A DNA stretch of 64,000 nucleotides from Ophiodon elongatus (lineage: Eukaryota; Chordata; Actinopteri; Perciformes; Hexagrammidae): positions 1,782,001-1,846,000 of the forward strand of contig JACSYO010001636.1 of NCBI GenBank assembly GCA_016806645.1. Reading direction: 5' to 3'. Both the position numbers and the translations under genes were made by a program. The notes beneath the pieces are model-generated. The model did not search any database, had not been told where the DNA came from, and saw only the letters and a list, made by a program, of their open reading frames with translations. Below are positions 22,860 to 34,049 of the stretch, piece after piece; position 1 is the first letter of the stretch, and each line of letters opens with the position of its first letter.

Positions 22860-23060
22860 TGATGGTGGTGTGCTCACACCAAACGTGAAAGAAAATACCT
22901 GTTTTCTCACAATGTGATTGGATACAAAGTCATTGCAAAGATGTAAATATGATTCGCTCAAGATGAAATATTTCAACTTGCGAAAGAAATGTGTGTGACG
23001 CTGTGTCGCGAAGGCCTTCGTGTCAGTGTTGATATTCTCCTCCTGTCGTCACTCACATCC
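22860..23060 (+). repeat. dispersed teleost repeat fragment with palindrome
   Basis: TGCTCACACCAAACGTGAA, 'GATTGGATACAAAGTCATTG' and 'GAAATATTTCAACTTGCG' follow the order of a common teleost repeat that starts 'TTCACACCAAACGCGAA'. It ends with a perfect 12-bp palindrome CGAAGGCCTTCG at 23009-23020. Confidence 0.5.
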
Positions 23061-23848
23061 TGATGTTGTGGAATCAGAGAAAATTATATTATATGATATA
23101 TTACAGTACGCCATTTTCAGTGTAGATGGAGCAGCTACAATGTTAGCATAGCCTAGCACCTGTCGATTCAAACTCCATTCAGAAAACCAACATTTTCAAA
23201 GTTGTTTGCTTGTTGATTCCCAGACATACGGCATAATTGTTTTGTCATTTCAGCATCCTTGTAATTCATTTATTTCAATCACAGCAAAATGTGTTTATTT
23301 TTGGTGTATGTGGGACTGTCCACTACGATACCGTCTAGAGTGAGTTACGCAAATAAACACAATAATCCCGCGGTAAATCTCGAGCCAGTAACAAGTAAAA
23401 GTTTTGTGTGAAGGCAGCATACTGTAGCCGGCTCCATTCATGTCACCTGGCTCAAGATCAGCCAATAGCAAAATTAAATTGCAATAGCTGGGTTTCAACC
23501 AGTAGGGGGCTGTCGCTACGCATATTTATAACTCAGTATGTAGAACAACAACATAATCCATATACATTGGTTTTCAGTTGATAACAGTTTTGATTCTATG
23601 GCAACTAAATCCTACTGGAACCATAAGAGTCCACAGATCTACTATCCAATCTGCAGAAACCCAGAGATCACGTAGATCACACACACATACACACTTTTTT
23701 GATTCTACCACCTAGCAAATCATCTTCACTACATAAGAGAATTTACATTCACACATTAAATGCTTATGGCTGAATATAAAACAATATTACTGCCACGAAT
23801 GATCAATATCAGACCCCCCTTTCCTTACCCCGCCAATACAAAACACAC

Positions 23849-24125
23849 AACTGTTTGAAAATCCATCCTTCCTCTGACAGCTTGGTGGAAATACAACCAA
23901 ATCACTGAACACCACACATCCTCAAATACATTTAGCCCAATCTGGCACAACCCAGACTCTCAGATCAAAAATAAACCACTTGAATTCAATAAATGGAAAA
24001 GAGAAGAAATTATCCATTTGGAACATTAAGTTCATGACGGCTCTCGGATTCCTGAAAACACTAAAACAGAGATAGGATGTCTGCGGTTAAAGCTTCTTGC
24101 AATATTCCCAACTGAAACACTTTCT
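23849..24125 (+). pseudogene. L1-type LINE ORF2 C-terminal remnant
   Basis: One frame from about 23855 reads L-T-A-W-W-K-Y-N-Q-I-T, then S-P-I-W-H-N-P-D (23930-23953), then L-E-F-N-K-W-K-R-E-E-I-I-H-L. This is the ...LTP(I/L)W.NPD...F..W...GI..L.. signature of the carboxy-terminal domain of L1-type ORF2. In-frame stops follow. It lies 3.9 kb downstream of the RT fragment on the same strand. It may be the end of the same broken element or a separate copy. Confidence 0.8.
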
Positions 24126-24229
24126 AAAAGGAAAAATCTGTTTTTTACACATGACCATATGTGGTAGCATTCCCCTCTCCCGTCTGTGTGTCCTCAGTTA
24201 AGTCGCCATTGAACTGAACAAGTCATACT

Positions 24230-24720
24230 GATCCTTGACAATCGTGCAAAAAGACAATCTCACTGACTTGGAAAGAGAATTAAGCTCTCATTGCTAATGT
24301 GTCAGATGTGGCTTGTTTTCTCTGAGTCATTCTTTTTTATGAGTGGCTATATAAATAAACCTGACAAGACTTCATTTGATTAGGCTGTACATTCTGATTT
24401 AAAACTTCACTGGGTAGTTTTGTCGGGCATATTACTACTTGGTGGTTTCAGCCGCCTCAGAAAAGCAGCAATAATCATGATTGAATAGTGATGACGACTG
24501 TCATAAAGCTATGGTTGTCTGATCAAGTTCGTTCACCAAGACTAACGACTGCAGCAACACAGAAGAATTGACGATGACTAATTAGCAAATCCATAATGTT
24601 TCCCTCCTCTTAAGCATCTCCCTTGAGGCTGTTTTGAATCATTATGCAAATGGTGTTGTCAAATGTCAATTAACGTGTGCGGAAATCCTGTGATTTATTA
24701 TTTTGAAGAGTTGTGTGCAG
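24230..24720. promoter_or_regulatory. candidate CNE with octamer motif
   Basis: Repeat-poor block with GACTAATTAGCAAATCC near 24576 and a perfect POU octamer ATGCAAAT at 24646-24653. TGTCAATTAACG and GTGATTTATTATTTTG follow. AT-rich, motif-dense DNA of this sort is typical of vertebrate developmental enhancers. Conservation is untested. Confidence 0.4.
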
Positions 24721-25059
24721 GTGGAAACTTTTCTTCTCCAAGTCATTAAAACTGTGTCGGAGACGAAGGAGGGAACCGTGGGAGAAGCTAACTAGCACTT
24801 AGCTGCAGAGAGGAAACAAACAGGCTGCCCTACTGTGCCAGCTTTCATGTAATGATCATGGAAACAAGTGCAATTACAATTACAATACTGGAAGAAAGTG
24901 TGTTACAAAGCGACTGAGACTACTGTAGGTATAGAAGACACGACTACAATCAGGAGAAATTAAAGAAAGAAGTTGGAAATTGAAAACAGTTGGTGGTAAG
25001 GAGCGGCGTACGGTAGTTGTGAAAGGCCCCAGTGTACGCTAGTCACTAGTTGTGTATCT

Positions 25060-25105
25060 CACACACACACACACACACACAGACACACACACACACACAC
25101 ACACA
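25060..25105. repeat. (CA)n microsatellite
   Basis: About 45 bp of CA/AC dinucleotides with one AG interruption at 25081-25082. Confidence 0.97.
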
Positions 25106-25167
25106 GAACATTGTTGCGTTGACTATGTTGCTGTTCATTCTCATGATCTATTGTGCTTCTGTCCAAA

Positions 25168-25265
25168 GAAGGGTTCCAAGGACAGAGGATGTTTTGTGCT
25201 GTACAGATTGTAAAGCTCTCTGAGGCAGATTTATGATAATGGGTTATACAAATATTATTTTATTT
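25168..25265 (+). mobile_element. non-LTR retroposon 3' tail, family E copy 1
   Basis: 'AAGGACAGAGGATGTTTTGTG', CTGTACAGATTGTAAAGC and TCTCTGAGGCA are followed by 'GGTTATACAAATATTATTTT', ending in an AT-rich tail. The same order occurs at 26.82-26.90 kb. In teleosts this is a familiar LINE/SINE 3' end. The upstream body is not recognisable. Confidence 0.65.
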
Positions 25266-25589
25266 TATTAAATTAGTCGAAAATATGTTTTACCAACAAT
25301 GTGTTGGACTTACCAGTGGAATGAGTTAGGCTATTGTATTAGGAAAGTAGAGAGGTCAAGGAGAAAGCTATCAGGACCATGGATAGCGATGTGGCGGTCA
25401 AAGTGCTGAAACGTCAAAACAACTTGAGAGCAGAGGAGCTGTCTATTTCACTGTGGTGCTGAACTGACCGCTGAATTTAACGAAAGTTATTTTCCCAGTG
25501 GACAAAGGTCTGAATTTCTATCTCGGTGCACACTTGCCCATAGCACACAACGAGACAGAAGAGAGCTGTAATATCAAACTACGTTAGCC

Positions 25590-25790
25590 AGAAAGTTATG
25601 TCCGTTTGTCTGTGTGTCCTTCACATAGCTTGAAAATCATCCATCCTATCTCCTTCACACCTGGACGGTGTATTGCTGGGGACCCGAGGACGTGCAGTGT
25701 CGAATTTGGTGCAGTTTGGACATGTGACGTGATCAATAATAATACGCTTGCTCGGTGCAACAGCGGGGGCGCGGCTCATTGACTGCAGTT
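25590..25790 (+). repeat. dispersed repeat family F, copy 1
   Basis: 'GTCCGTTTGTCTGTGTGTCC' and CCTTCACACCTGG are followed by 'GGTGTATTGCTGGGGACCC' and GCAGTGTCGAATTTGGTGCA, then CGGGGGCGCGGCTCATT. I recognise the phrasing from a common teleost repeat. A diverged partial copy lies about 500 bp downstream. Confidence 0.55.
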
Positions 25791-26189
25791 TAATTTTGTG
25801 GCTGGATGCTGGGCATATTAATGTTACACGGACGCTGGTTATTCTGAACTGTTCTTCACTTCCGTGGAGTCAACGAGCACAAGTGGACAGCGAACAGCAT
25901 CAGCTCTGCTATTACAAATCAAATTGTGTACGTTTTTCTCCCCACTAACTTCTAACTTTACTGCCGGTGAAATACCCTCCGCTAATTAAATCCATGCTCT
26001 ACTTGGTTCATGTCAAAGCAAGCAACCAACAGGCTTTTTTTTAAATGTATACCTCAGCTAAGTGTCTTTCACCCGTGTTTCTGACCATGAGTAGCCGGAC
26101 TTAGGTGTGCTTTTTCCCGTGAACCAGACTGTATTTCACCGGTGTTTCTGAGTTGTCAGGATTAGGGTGTGTGACGTAATAACAGGCAT

Positions 26190-26250
26190 GGCAGGTGTAT
26201 TTCTGAGGACCCAAGGAAGCACAGTGTTGAGTGTAAAGCTGTTTGTATGA
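26190..26250 (+). repeat. dispersed repeat family F, partial copy 2
   Basis: 'AGGTGTATTTCTGAGGACCC' then AAGGAAGCACAGTGTTGAG parallels the 25.67-25.72 kb segment (GGTGTATTGCTGGGGACCC then CGTGCAGTGTCGAA) in order and spacing. Confidence 0.5.
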
Positions 26251-26814
26251 GTGAGTTTGTTGCACTCGGGTTACAACATAAAAAACAACACCATGTCTGG
26301 CCAGCTACACACAAACCCCATTAAGATAAAGATCAACTCTGTATGATGGCTGAGCATTTGTCTTTGGTCTCTAAAGCTTTAAATAGACTGGAATCTAGGA
26401 TCACTGCTGACATAGATTTTCCTATGTTTCTTTCATGATTGTCAACGTTGGGCAGCTCAAAATAGCAATAAATAGCCACCTTAAGTCGGGTCAAAATTAA
26501 AGAAAGAACAAAACCATTGAAGCTCTCACACATGACCAGTTTGATCTGGTGCGTTTAGGTTGGCTCATTTAGGCTAGGATGGTGCACACCAAACAACCAC
26601 AACAACCACAGTGAAACCACTTGAAAAGTGGGGTCTTAGTTTAGATCCAAGGCAGCCACAACAACTGTTTTTAAGGTATTGTGAAGTAATGTCAACAAAG
26701 TTGCTTTTCCCTCTGTGTGTGTGTGTTATTCAAGCTTCTCCTGGCTTTTGTTGTTTAGTGCATGTTAGTGCATCTGGGCATCAGTGCCTCACGCAGGGTT
26801 TTTTCTTTTCCAAT

Positions 26815-26905
26815 GCGAGGGTCCAAGGACAGAGGATGTTGTGTGCTGTATGCATGGCAAAAGCCCTCTGAGGCTTTGCAAATAAATTGAATTGAAATTG
26901 AAATG
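26815..26905 (+). mobile_element. non-LTR retroposon 3' tail, family E copy 2
   Basis: 'GTCCAAGGACAGAGGATGTT', GTGTGCTGTATGCATGG, AAAGCCCTCTGAGGC and a terminal AATTGAATTGAAATTGAAA tail. It matches copy 1 at 25.17 kb in order. The A/T-rich tandem tail is typical of a retroposon end. Confidence 0.65.
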
Positions 26906-26929
26906 TCGTGGTTACAGCTGATAACCCTG

Positions 26930-27085
26930 TACCACAGCGTCATCGCGGAAGCGTAGCACCCACCCTCCGGTTCCCCCTCAGGGACGTTAGCTCTGTGGCC
27001 GTAGTTGGCACTGTTAGCGCTGTTATCACCGTTAGCTTTGAGCCGCCGGACTCGCCGTCGACGTGTTGAAAAGATGCTCCCGATC
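26930..27085 (-). repeat. dispersed repeat family D, reversed partial copy
   Basis: GGAAGCGTAGCACCCACCCT then 'CCGGTTCCCCCTCAGGGACG', 'GCACTGTTAGCGCTGTTATC' and CGTCGACGTGTTG resemble the reverse complement of 10.98-11.15 kb (AACCACAGGGTGGCTGCTACGTTTC, GAGCTAACAGTGTTAACC). Diverged. Confidence 0.45.
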
Positions 27086-27589
27086 TTGGATCTTGCACCT
27101 TTAATAAAGATAAAATATTAATTTTAATGTATTGACTCAGCATCCCACTTCTATATAGGCTATGTACGCTCAATACTTCGGTATAGAAATGTCACTGACC
27201 AATATTGGAAACAGCAATCAATATGTTCAGCTGGCTGAACTCCTAAATATACTGAACGGAGTCGATTAAAACGATTTGTTCAGAGTTTGAGCCCATTTTG
27301 AAAAGTTTTACAGAGACCCATGTGTTACAGGGTCCTCGTGACTTTGTGTTTTCAATGGTGCTTAATGGATTCAGGAATTACCAAACAATGAGTGGAGAGC
27401 TGGGGGAGGACACCAAAGCACTCGTTGTTCATGTAAAAAACACTTACAACAATCAACAGCGGCAATCAAAAACACGATGAAACTTCTGTTTGCTCTTTTG
27501 TTGTGGACTCGTCAAGTACCCAGTGAACGGAACGAGAGCAGACTTTCAATAGCAAGGGTGAAGTGTCTTCTTTAGAGGCAGCAAAATTA

Positions 27590-27790
27590 CCCAATAAATC
27601 AACCTATAAAAGACAACACAGGGTGTCAATTAGCTTGTGTAATTGAATAATTACTGGCCAGAGAGCTCGGGCACAGTCACAGCAGAAGCCGCTCTCCAAA
27701 TGTCAAAAAGCAATTGAAATAAATTACGCATTTCTCAAATCACCCCAGCGATTAGGACGGCCATAACAATTCACTCCGTTTACCTGCAGT
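27590..27790. promoter_or_regulatory. candidate CNE
   Basis: A repeat-free block with GGTGTCAATTAGCTTGTG, 'TAATTGAATAATTACTGG', 'GCAATTGAAATAAATTACGC' and AGCGATTAGGACGGCC: clustered homeobox-type ATTA cores. Regulatory role is inferred from composition only. Confidence 0.35.
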
Positions 27791-27806
27791 AGTTCCCTCC
27801 CATCAG

Positions 27807-27809
<3 letters not shown>

Positions 27810-27886
<77 letters not shown>
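27810..27886. repeat. (CA)38 microsatellite
   Basis: 77 bp of perfect CA repeats, the longest pure dinucleotide run in the window and probably highly polymorphic. Confidence 0.98.
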
Positions 27887-27891
<5 letters not shown>

Positions 27892-30230
27892 CTCTTCCAG
27901 CTGGTATTCTATGTTCTCAGGCCTTTGCTCTCTTTACAAGAATTCCGCTGTGATCATTCCTTTTTATTTATCTGACACCATGTGTACAAATGTGTGCATT
28001 TCTTCCAAATTCATAAGTACTTCTTGGCACAAACACGTTCAGATAGAGCTTTGCCCTGCAAATACTGAATACTGAAATAAACTTGGAATATATTGAGAAC
28101 ATTGTTAAAAAAAAAACTTAACAATTGATGGGGTGAAAAGGAATACACATCTGTGGCCTGGTGGCACAACGAGAGATAAACTGTTCTGCTACAACCTCCT
28201 TTGATTCCATCAGTACGATCTGTACCTTCTCATTATCTGAACAAAGACTGGATGTTTGTGAATTTGGGGGACATGGGTTTAAATTTCCCCTCCTCCTATG
28301 GGAGCCAAGCTTTCCTGTACCTCTCCATGGCTGTACCCAGGGGAATATTATTTAAACCTCGGAAATGGGGAAATTAAAGCCTGAATTGTTTCTGTTTTTT
28401 CTCAAAACTAGTACTTTAAATGAGCAAAACGGTGTTGGTCAGTCACCCAAATCCCAATGACCATCACGATGGAATTTGATATTTACGGCGCTGTCCGCAG
28501 TTCTGAAGTCGAGCAGAGAAGATCAATAAACCGAACACGCAACTTACTCCGCTTTCTTTTTGCGGCTATTATTTTATGAAAAAAAAGTGCACCCTTGCAA
28601 TTTCTAACAGCTCCATCAAAGACATTTCAAGTGCGCTCACTTTCATCTTGACCTCCAAATAGAGTAGATTAAATCATCTGGAAAAACTATTGGTACGGTC
28701 GTCTTTCAGCTCAGTTTTCAGGCCGTAGGTTTCGACATTCAGTTACTTTTGTTTTGCTTCTCATGATTCTTATGGTTTTCATTCTCAGAGTCACAAAGAC
28801 ATGTGACTGTGAGATGCTCGTGTGAACAGTGCTGGAGCAGCGCTGGAATTTCCCCCTCACATAACCTAATTAGAGATCACATCAGGGTTGTTAGGTGAAT
28901 GGTTTATTCATTATCCAGAGGTACATTTAATGGGCCAAACTCATTTAGATGCTCATTATCAAACTTGGCAACAGATCATATTATCCGGGCGTTTTGATCT
29001 TTCTGAAGGACGGTAGTGTAAAGAAAGGCAGAGGGAGGCGAGTGCACTGAAAACTAACAACGTGCCAGATCGGCGCTTTGATTAAACATTGAAGGATCGC
29101 CTCTCACAAAGAACACTGTCGTCTCTCTGCTCTGTTTCCATGGACCCCCATGAGTCCCCCACCATTGTCCAGCAGACGCTGCAGCCACGCCCCCTAGCAG
29201 GGGTTACCCCCACCTCATTGGCTGGACCAACCTTTGATGGGTTTTCTGGTACAAACAGAGAAGAGGTGTATGTGGAATCTTCCCTCTCTCTTCAGTCGGA
29301 TGCTTAATGAGCAAACATGGGTGGGGACTGGCTTTTGATTGGCAGGCTAAACTAAATATGGAGTATCAAGGTCATCCTTAATAAGATGCTGTTGATTCAT
29401 GTTTGTCATGGATCCACTGGGTGTGCGCAGATGATGTCCCATGATAGTGTGTGCTCATATTTTGAAGAAAATGGGATAAAAAAATAAAAAGGATATGAAT
29501 AAAACAAGGATTGGTAGGCACAAAGTGTTGCTTCATGGGTAATTTAGATATTTTTTTCCATGTTCCATTTGTTTGATATGCATAATCATGTCACAATGAT
29601 TGGCTAACCCTAGAGGAAGAAAGGAGTGACAGACTTGAAAAGAGGGAAATGAAAAGAATGGAAGTTGGCTCTCAAATATTAGAGTGAATTTGTCAGAGAG
29701 ATCTGAAGCGCAGTGTTTAAAATGAAGATTCAGGATGGATGGAAACAGAATGGAAACATTCCAATTACATTCTTACTTCAGGATGTAGGACTCTGACAAG
29801 AGGAATAAGTCTGACATTATTCTATATTTTTCAACAAATCTCATAAAACAAACAAAAGCTACATGTGTTAGTCCTTCTCAATACTTTCTTCCCTACCCCA
29901 CTCAGCCCCACTCTCATTGGTTCCTAGTGAAGATGTAAATCCTTTAGTAAACAAGCCAATGAGGCTTGGTATTATATTTAAATACATTTTCAAGTACTGA
30001 GCAGAATGTGTTCATAGCACTGAACAGCTTGTTAGACTTGTCTTCAATCAGATTGTTTCTGAATAAGTTAAACCTAATGCAACGTTGGCCTTTGTTAAGA
30101 AGTGAAAGTAGCTGTTGTACAGCTGATGGTATTAGGCAACATTTAAAGCTTTACTAGTTGATCATTTTCTCTCAGCTGACCTGCAAACAATTAAGCAAAC
30201 TATTGTTGCTGAGCAGGTCGTGTTCATCAG
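27887..30230. other. unique intergenic sequence, no gene recognised
   Basis: No domain-bearing frame. At 28153-28340 a weak tRNA-like pattern (TGGCCTGGTGGCACAACG ... GGGTTTAAATTTCC) could be a very decayed SINE head, but there is no tail. 28850-29060 has some TAATTAGAG/TTTAATGG motifs. Confidence 0.4.
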
Positions 30231-30234
30231 AACT

Positions 30235-30725
30235 CAGTCGCTGACTAATATATGGCTGCTGCTGAAAACTCTCAGATCCCATTGGCTAACGGTCTGACCA
30301 CAACAACCAATACATGATTCAGGTGTAGCAGCGTGTCTCCAGGCCGAGACGTACTCCTCTGTGCGCTGGTCATTGCTGACGGTCCGATTGGCAACTGCAG
30401 TCGTGAGAGTAGAGTTCGAGCTCAGTCTACGACTGGATTGCTTATCTGCATTCATATTCCGATATCTGTTCATAGGGATAAAAAAAAAAAAGCCACATTT
30501 TCATCAGACGATTGGTTACGATACTGCATTTCAGTCAATGTGTTCCGTGTCTTCTCTACATGGACTGTTTATATTCAGGCAACCAAAGCCAGCTGGAATG
30601 TGATTGCTCAACACTACTCAGACTGCAAATGGAAACCAGAACGCTTACGATACCAAAATCCTAAATCTTGCCTCCAGATTCTGCATTTATATGCAGATAT
30701 CTGTTTGTAGAGATTGAACAGCAGA
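30235..30725 (+). repeat. dispersed repeat with internal direct duplication
   Basis: 'TCTGCATTCATATTCCGATA' with TCTGTTCATAGGGAT (30448-30480) recurs as 'TCTGCATTTATATGCAGATA' with TCTGTTTGTAGAGAT (30679-30713), about 231 bp apart. The open frames at 30333-30710 and 30361-30603 overlap in different frames and are not protein-like. I think this is a dispersed teleost repeat, class unknown. Confidence 0.45.
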
Positions 30726-31049
30726 ACAGAGAAACAGTGAGATGTAGAGTAGTTGAGTAACCAAAAACTAATACATTATTCTACAAATAATTCACCTGAA
30801 CAGATTTGAAAAACATTCATTTCTGCAGAAATGTTCACGTTCAGCTCTATAGCACAGACGGAAGAAGACATATCTGGTTACTTGTTTGATTGTTCTGGTC
30901 TATTCATGGGAATTGTTGACAATATGAAAAATGTAGAATATAATCAGACTCAAACCTCTAAACACTTCTTCGTGCAGTGATCTCTGCATTTTTTTTACAT
31001 AAAGTTTGTTTAGTGGGTCATCAGCCTGCATCAGGCCTTGAGATATGTG

Positions 31050-32330
31050 GAATCAATCAGCATGTAGACGATAAAAAAACAGCTTTAGATCCTGGCTGAG
31101 TCCTATCGTCTTTAATTTCCCATCAAAACGTCGGGAAGATCACTCATTTCCCAAATTAAACATCTTTCACTGCTAACTTATTCAAGAGATTCCAATTAGC
31201 CGAAAAGTGGTGCTTCATGATTGTGTTCCCCCACCCACTCCCCTTTCCCATTCAAATACTTTAAAGAAAGCCTTAAAGGAGAACGCTCCCCCCCCCCCCC
31301 CCCATCCTTCTTGATCTGGTGTGTGTGTGCTGCTGCTACTGAGCTCTATCAGTTGGTATAAATCTTTAATTTTGGAGATCAGCATTAATGGCCGAAACAG
31401 CCTCAGATCTGGGCTCCGCTCACTGCTTTCATCCTCTCGGCTGGAGGAATTCCGGGAGGGGAGGAGGGGTGGGGGGGGTTATACGCGATCGTTTGCTCCC
31501 ATAAGTACACAAAATTAGCTGCTTATCAGTTGATCTCCGTACATGATCCCTCAGAAATCTTTTCTGTGCATCCAAGGCCGCTGCCTTCGCCGGAGCTGCA
31601 TATCTCTGCTGGCTCCGCGGAGCGCGAGAGTGATGGAGGAAGGAGGTGGAGGGGGCTCTAATTAAATCACTTTTCAAAGACAATAAGGCCAGAGCTTCCT
31701 CCTCTTCCTGAACTTCCCCTGTCGCTGGCAGACACTAAGCTTCAGCCTTTTACCTCGCAGCTCCGTGGCGTGAAGATTGAATTGCCATTAATCTGTTTTA
31801 GCCTCCTGTGTTGCCCTGTGTTTTTTTATCAAAATTCAGCAACGCTAAAATAAACAGGGATGGAGAAAGAGAGAGACATAGGAAGAAATACTGGGTGGAG
31901 AGTGAGGCGGCGCACACCGCGAGGCTGCTGTTGTTTTGATGTATCCCCTCGTTTGTTAACTTGACTTTCTCCTAATCAATCAAGCACCAAATGCATCATT
32001 TTGCTGTTCTATTTTGACTTATTTCGCCGGGTGTGAGGATCAGTTATTCTCCAGGCGGTTTCATAATGTTGCTGCTGCCCCGTATTTCTCCACATTAATG
32101 AGTGCAGACTGTGGAATTAGGCCGGGCGCTGCCTGTTAATGGGGCCTGTGAAAGCTGAAGAGTGACTGCAGCTCTCGTTAGCCGAGCCGGCGGCTATTGA
32201 TTGCAGCGGGCCACTGGGGGCTCCCTACCTGCGGTTGACTTTGTACTTCTGCTGGAGTTGTAAGGGTCTGCTGAACAACAGGGACCACGCACATCTCAAA
32301 CAAGGTCTATGAAAAGCCTATCAATTAGGC
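31050..32330. promoter_or_regulatory. candidate CNE cluster
   Basis: Long repeat-poor stretch, strongest at 31720-32220: 'GATTGAATTGCCATTAATC', 'CTAATCAATCAAGCACC', 'AAATGCATCATTTTGCTG', 'CACATTAATGAGTGCAG' and 'GGAATTAGGCCGGGCGC', then GGCTATTGATTGCAGC. Dense homeobox and PBX/MEIS-like motifs (ATCAATCA, TGATTG) are mixed with GC-rich words, as in vertebrate ultraconserved enhancers. A poly-C run lies at 31288-31303. Open frames at 31321-31518 and 31429-31683 have no recognised domain. Confidence 0.45.
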
Positions 32331-32913
32331 TTTGAAGGTCAAGCAAACTCTCCCTCCCCGCGCTCTCCGTCTCTGTCTCCCCACTCTTGCTCGGTCTTGA
32401 GAAGGCGGCATCTCCTCTGCTCCCTCCAAAATACATCTGAAGACTCCATTCAATTAAATATCTCTCAGCTCCAGCTGCTCCCTAAGTGAAAGGTCAACTA
32501 AGTCCAGGAGGCTAAAAGAGAAAGGCTTGGCTTCTTCACAACCCCTCCCCACAACAAAGCCTCCCCCAAGCAGGCGCTCTTGCTCTTAATGATACCCACT
32601 GGTCAATCCCTAACTAGCAGTGACAGTTACCCCCAGAAGCACCACTGCAGACCAGAGCCAATCGATCAGGTGAAAAAAAAATACATATAATGATAACCCG
32701 CAGACATAATGTCAAGCCCTTGCACTGTCCCAATTGGTTGACATTCAGGTAGATAGTGGGGAGAGAGAGCTGGCCAGACATCAAAAGCGAGGTGCAGCGG
32801 TGAGCTGTCTTGCTCTCTTGCGCCCACTGAGGTGGGTTAACCCTCTCACATGAACCCTAATTACCCACACTGTGGCCTCGGGGAGTCCCGGAGGAATGGC
32901 CTGCGAGCCGAAC

Positions 32914-32952
<39 letters not shown>

Positions 32953-33700
32953 AATAACCATCAACACAAACACCACCTAATTGAGTCAAATTGGGCCTCA
33001 TTACTTAAGCTTTAGTGCAGCCATGTTGAAAGCAAAGCTAACTGGGTGTGTGGACCCAGGGACGCCGCGATATTCCACTTTCTAGGGCAGCTGTGGATAA
33101 AGTCAAAAAAGAAAAGAGAAATCTTGCCCTTTTATTTCAAATATGCATTGCACGATGGCCACATATATTCCAAATCTCACAATGACATTTATTAAATATG
33201 GTTTTTCTACTTTACCTTCAATTTCCACTGGTTTCAATTTATTTCACTGAGCATGAAAAAATCCATCATGATACTAAATTGACAATGAATTGGGAGAAAA
33301 AAACGACGACCAGTGCAGACCAGGGCCAAGGTCGAAAAATAAACTGGGGCCACAGACCCTCGGGGCCTTTAAACTTAGGACTGACACCCCTTTATTTTCA
33401 GGAGGTCTTACCAACTCAGCCTTTGAGGAGCTACTGTTAGACTTGTTAATAGAGCCCAAGATCACTGTGTTTGTTTTACCCATCCATCTACCCCGACCTC
33501 CTCCCTACGTGGACTTCTGCGGACTTTGATCAGAAAGAGTTATGTGATATGTCAAAAACAAACGTAATCAAGAAGAAAATATGTTTTCCTTGAAATATAA
33601 TTGACAATGTAGCATGCATCTTTTACTCCAACTGGACTTTTATATTGTATTTCATTGTCGTAAATGGGATAAAATTCTGTTTGTGCAAATACCAACATGT
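32331..33700. other. intergenic with (CA)n
   Basis: Pyrimidine-rich near 32340-32420, a (CA)n tract at 32915-32951, otherwise unrecognised. The open frames at 33198-33529 are overlapping shadows. Confidence 0.45.
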
Positions 33701-33708
33701 TCCTTTAA

Positions 33709-34044
33709 AGCTAGGGTTTGTAATCTTAAGAAACCAACGCTGGAAAAGTACGCTGAAAATTATCCAACCAAAAAACCCAGCACAGTGTTTCCAATTATTT
33801 TCCAATGAAAGTAGCAGCACAAGCTCCAAAAGCTGCTACATTTATTAAGAAAGTCACCAAGTCACAATCATCATGATGAACGTAAACAGCGAGCATGGCT
33901 CTTGTTAGTACTCACAGCTAGCAAGCTAGCAGCTTGTGGGAGACTCCGTTGATGCGCAGTGAGTGCACAGGTAGCCTTTTGATTTATTAATGGCTGTCGG
34001 GATGTAATGAGAATTGTTTGTGAAGAAGACTACCAACCCTAGCT
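33709..34044. mobile_element. 336-bp MITE with TIRs and TAA target duplication
   Basis: The left end AGCTAGGGTTTGTAATCTT (33709-33727) and the reversed right end AGCTAGGGTTGGTAGTCTT (34044 back to 34026) match at 17 of 19 bases. TAA flanks both ends (33706-33708 and 34045-34047). Short length, TIRs and a 3-bp TAA/TTA duplication fit a non-autonomous PIF/Harbinger-type element. It carries no transposase and would depend on one in trans. Short open frames at its left edge (33614-33848) are incidental. Confidence 0.75.
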
Positions 34045-34049
34045 TAAAA

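Noticed and set aside
23009..23020. Perfect 12-bp palindrome CGAAGGCCTTCG as an operator site
   Set aside because: It lies inside a dispersed repeat, and a 12-bp palindrome is not surprising in 64 kb.
28153..28340. Possible tRNA gene or SINE head (TGGCACAACGAG as A box, GGGTTTAAATTTCC as B box)
   Set aside because: The boxes are over 120 bp apart, too far for a tRNA, and no SINE body or tail resembling the other copies follows.
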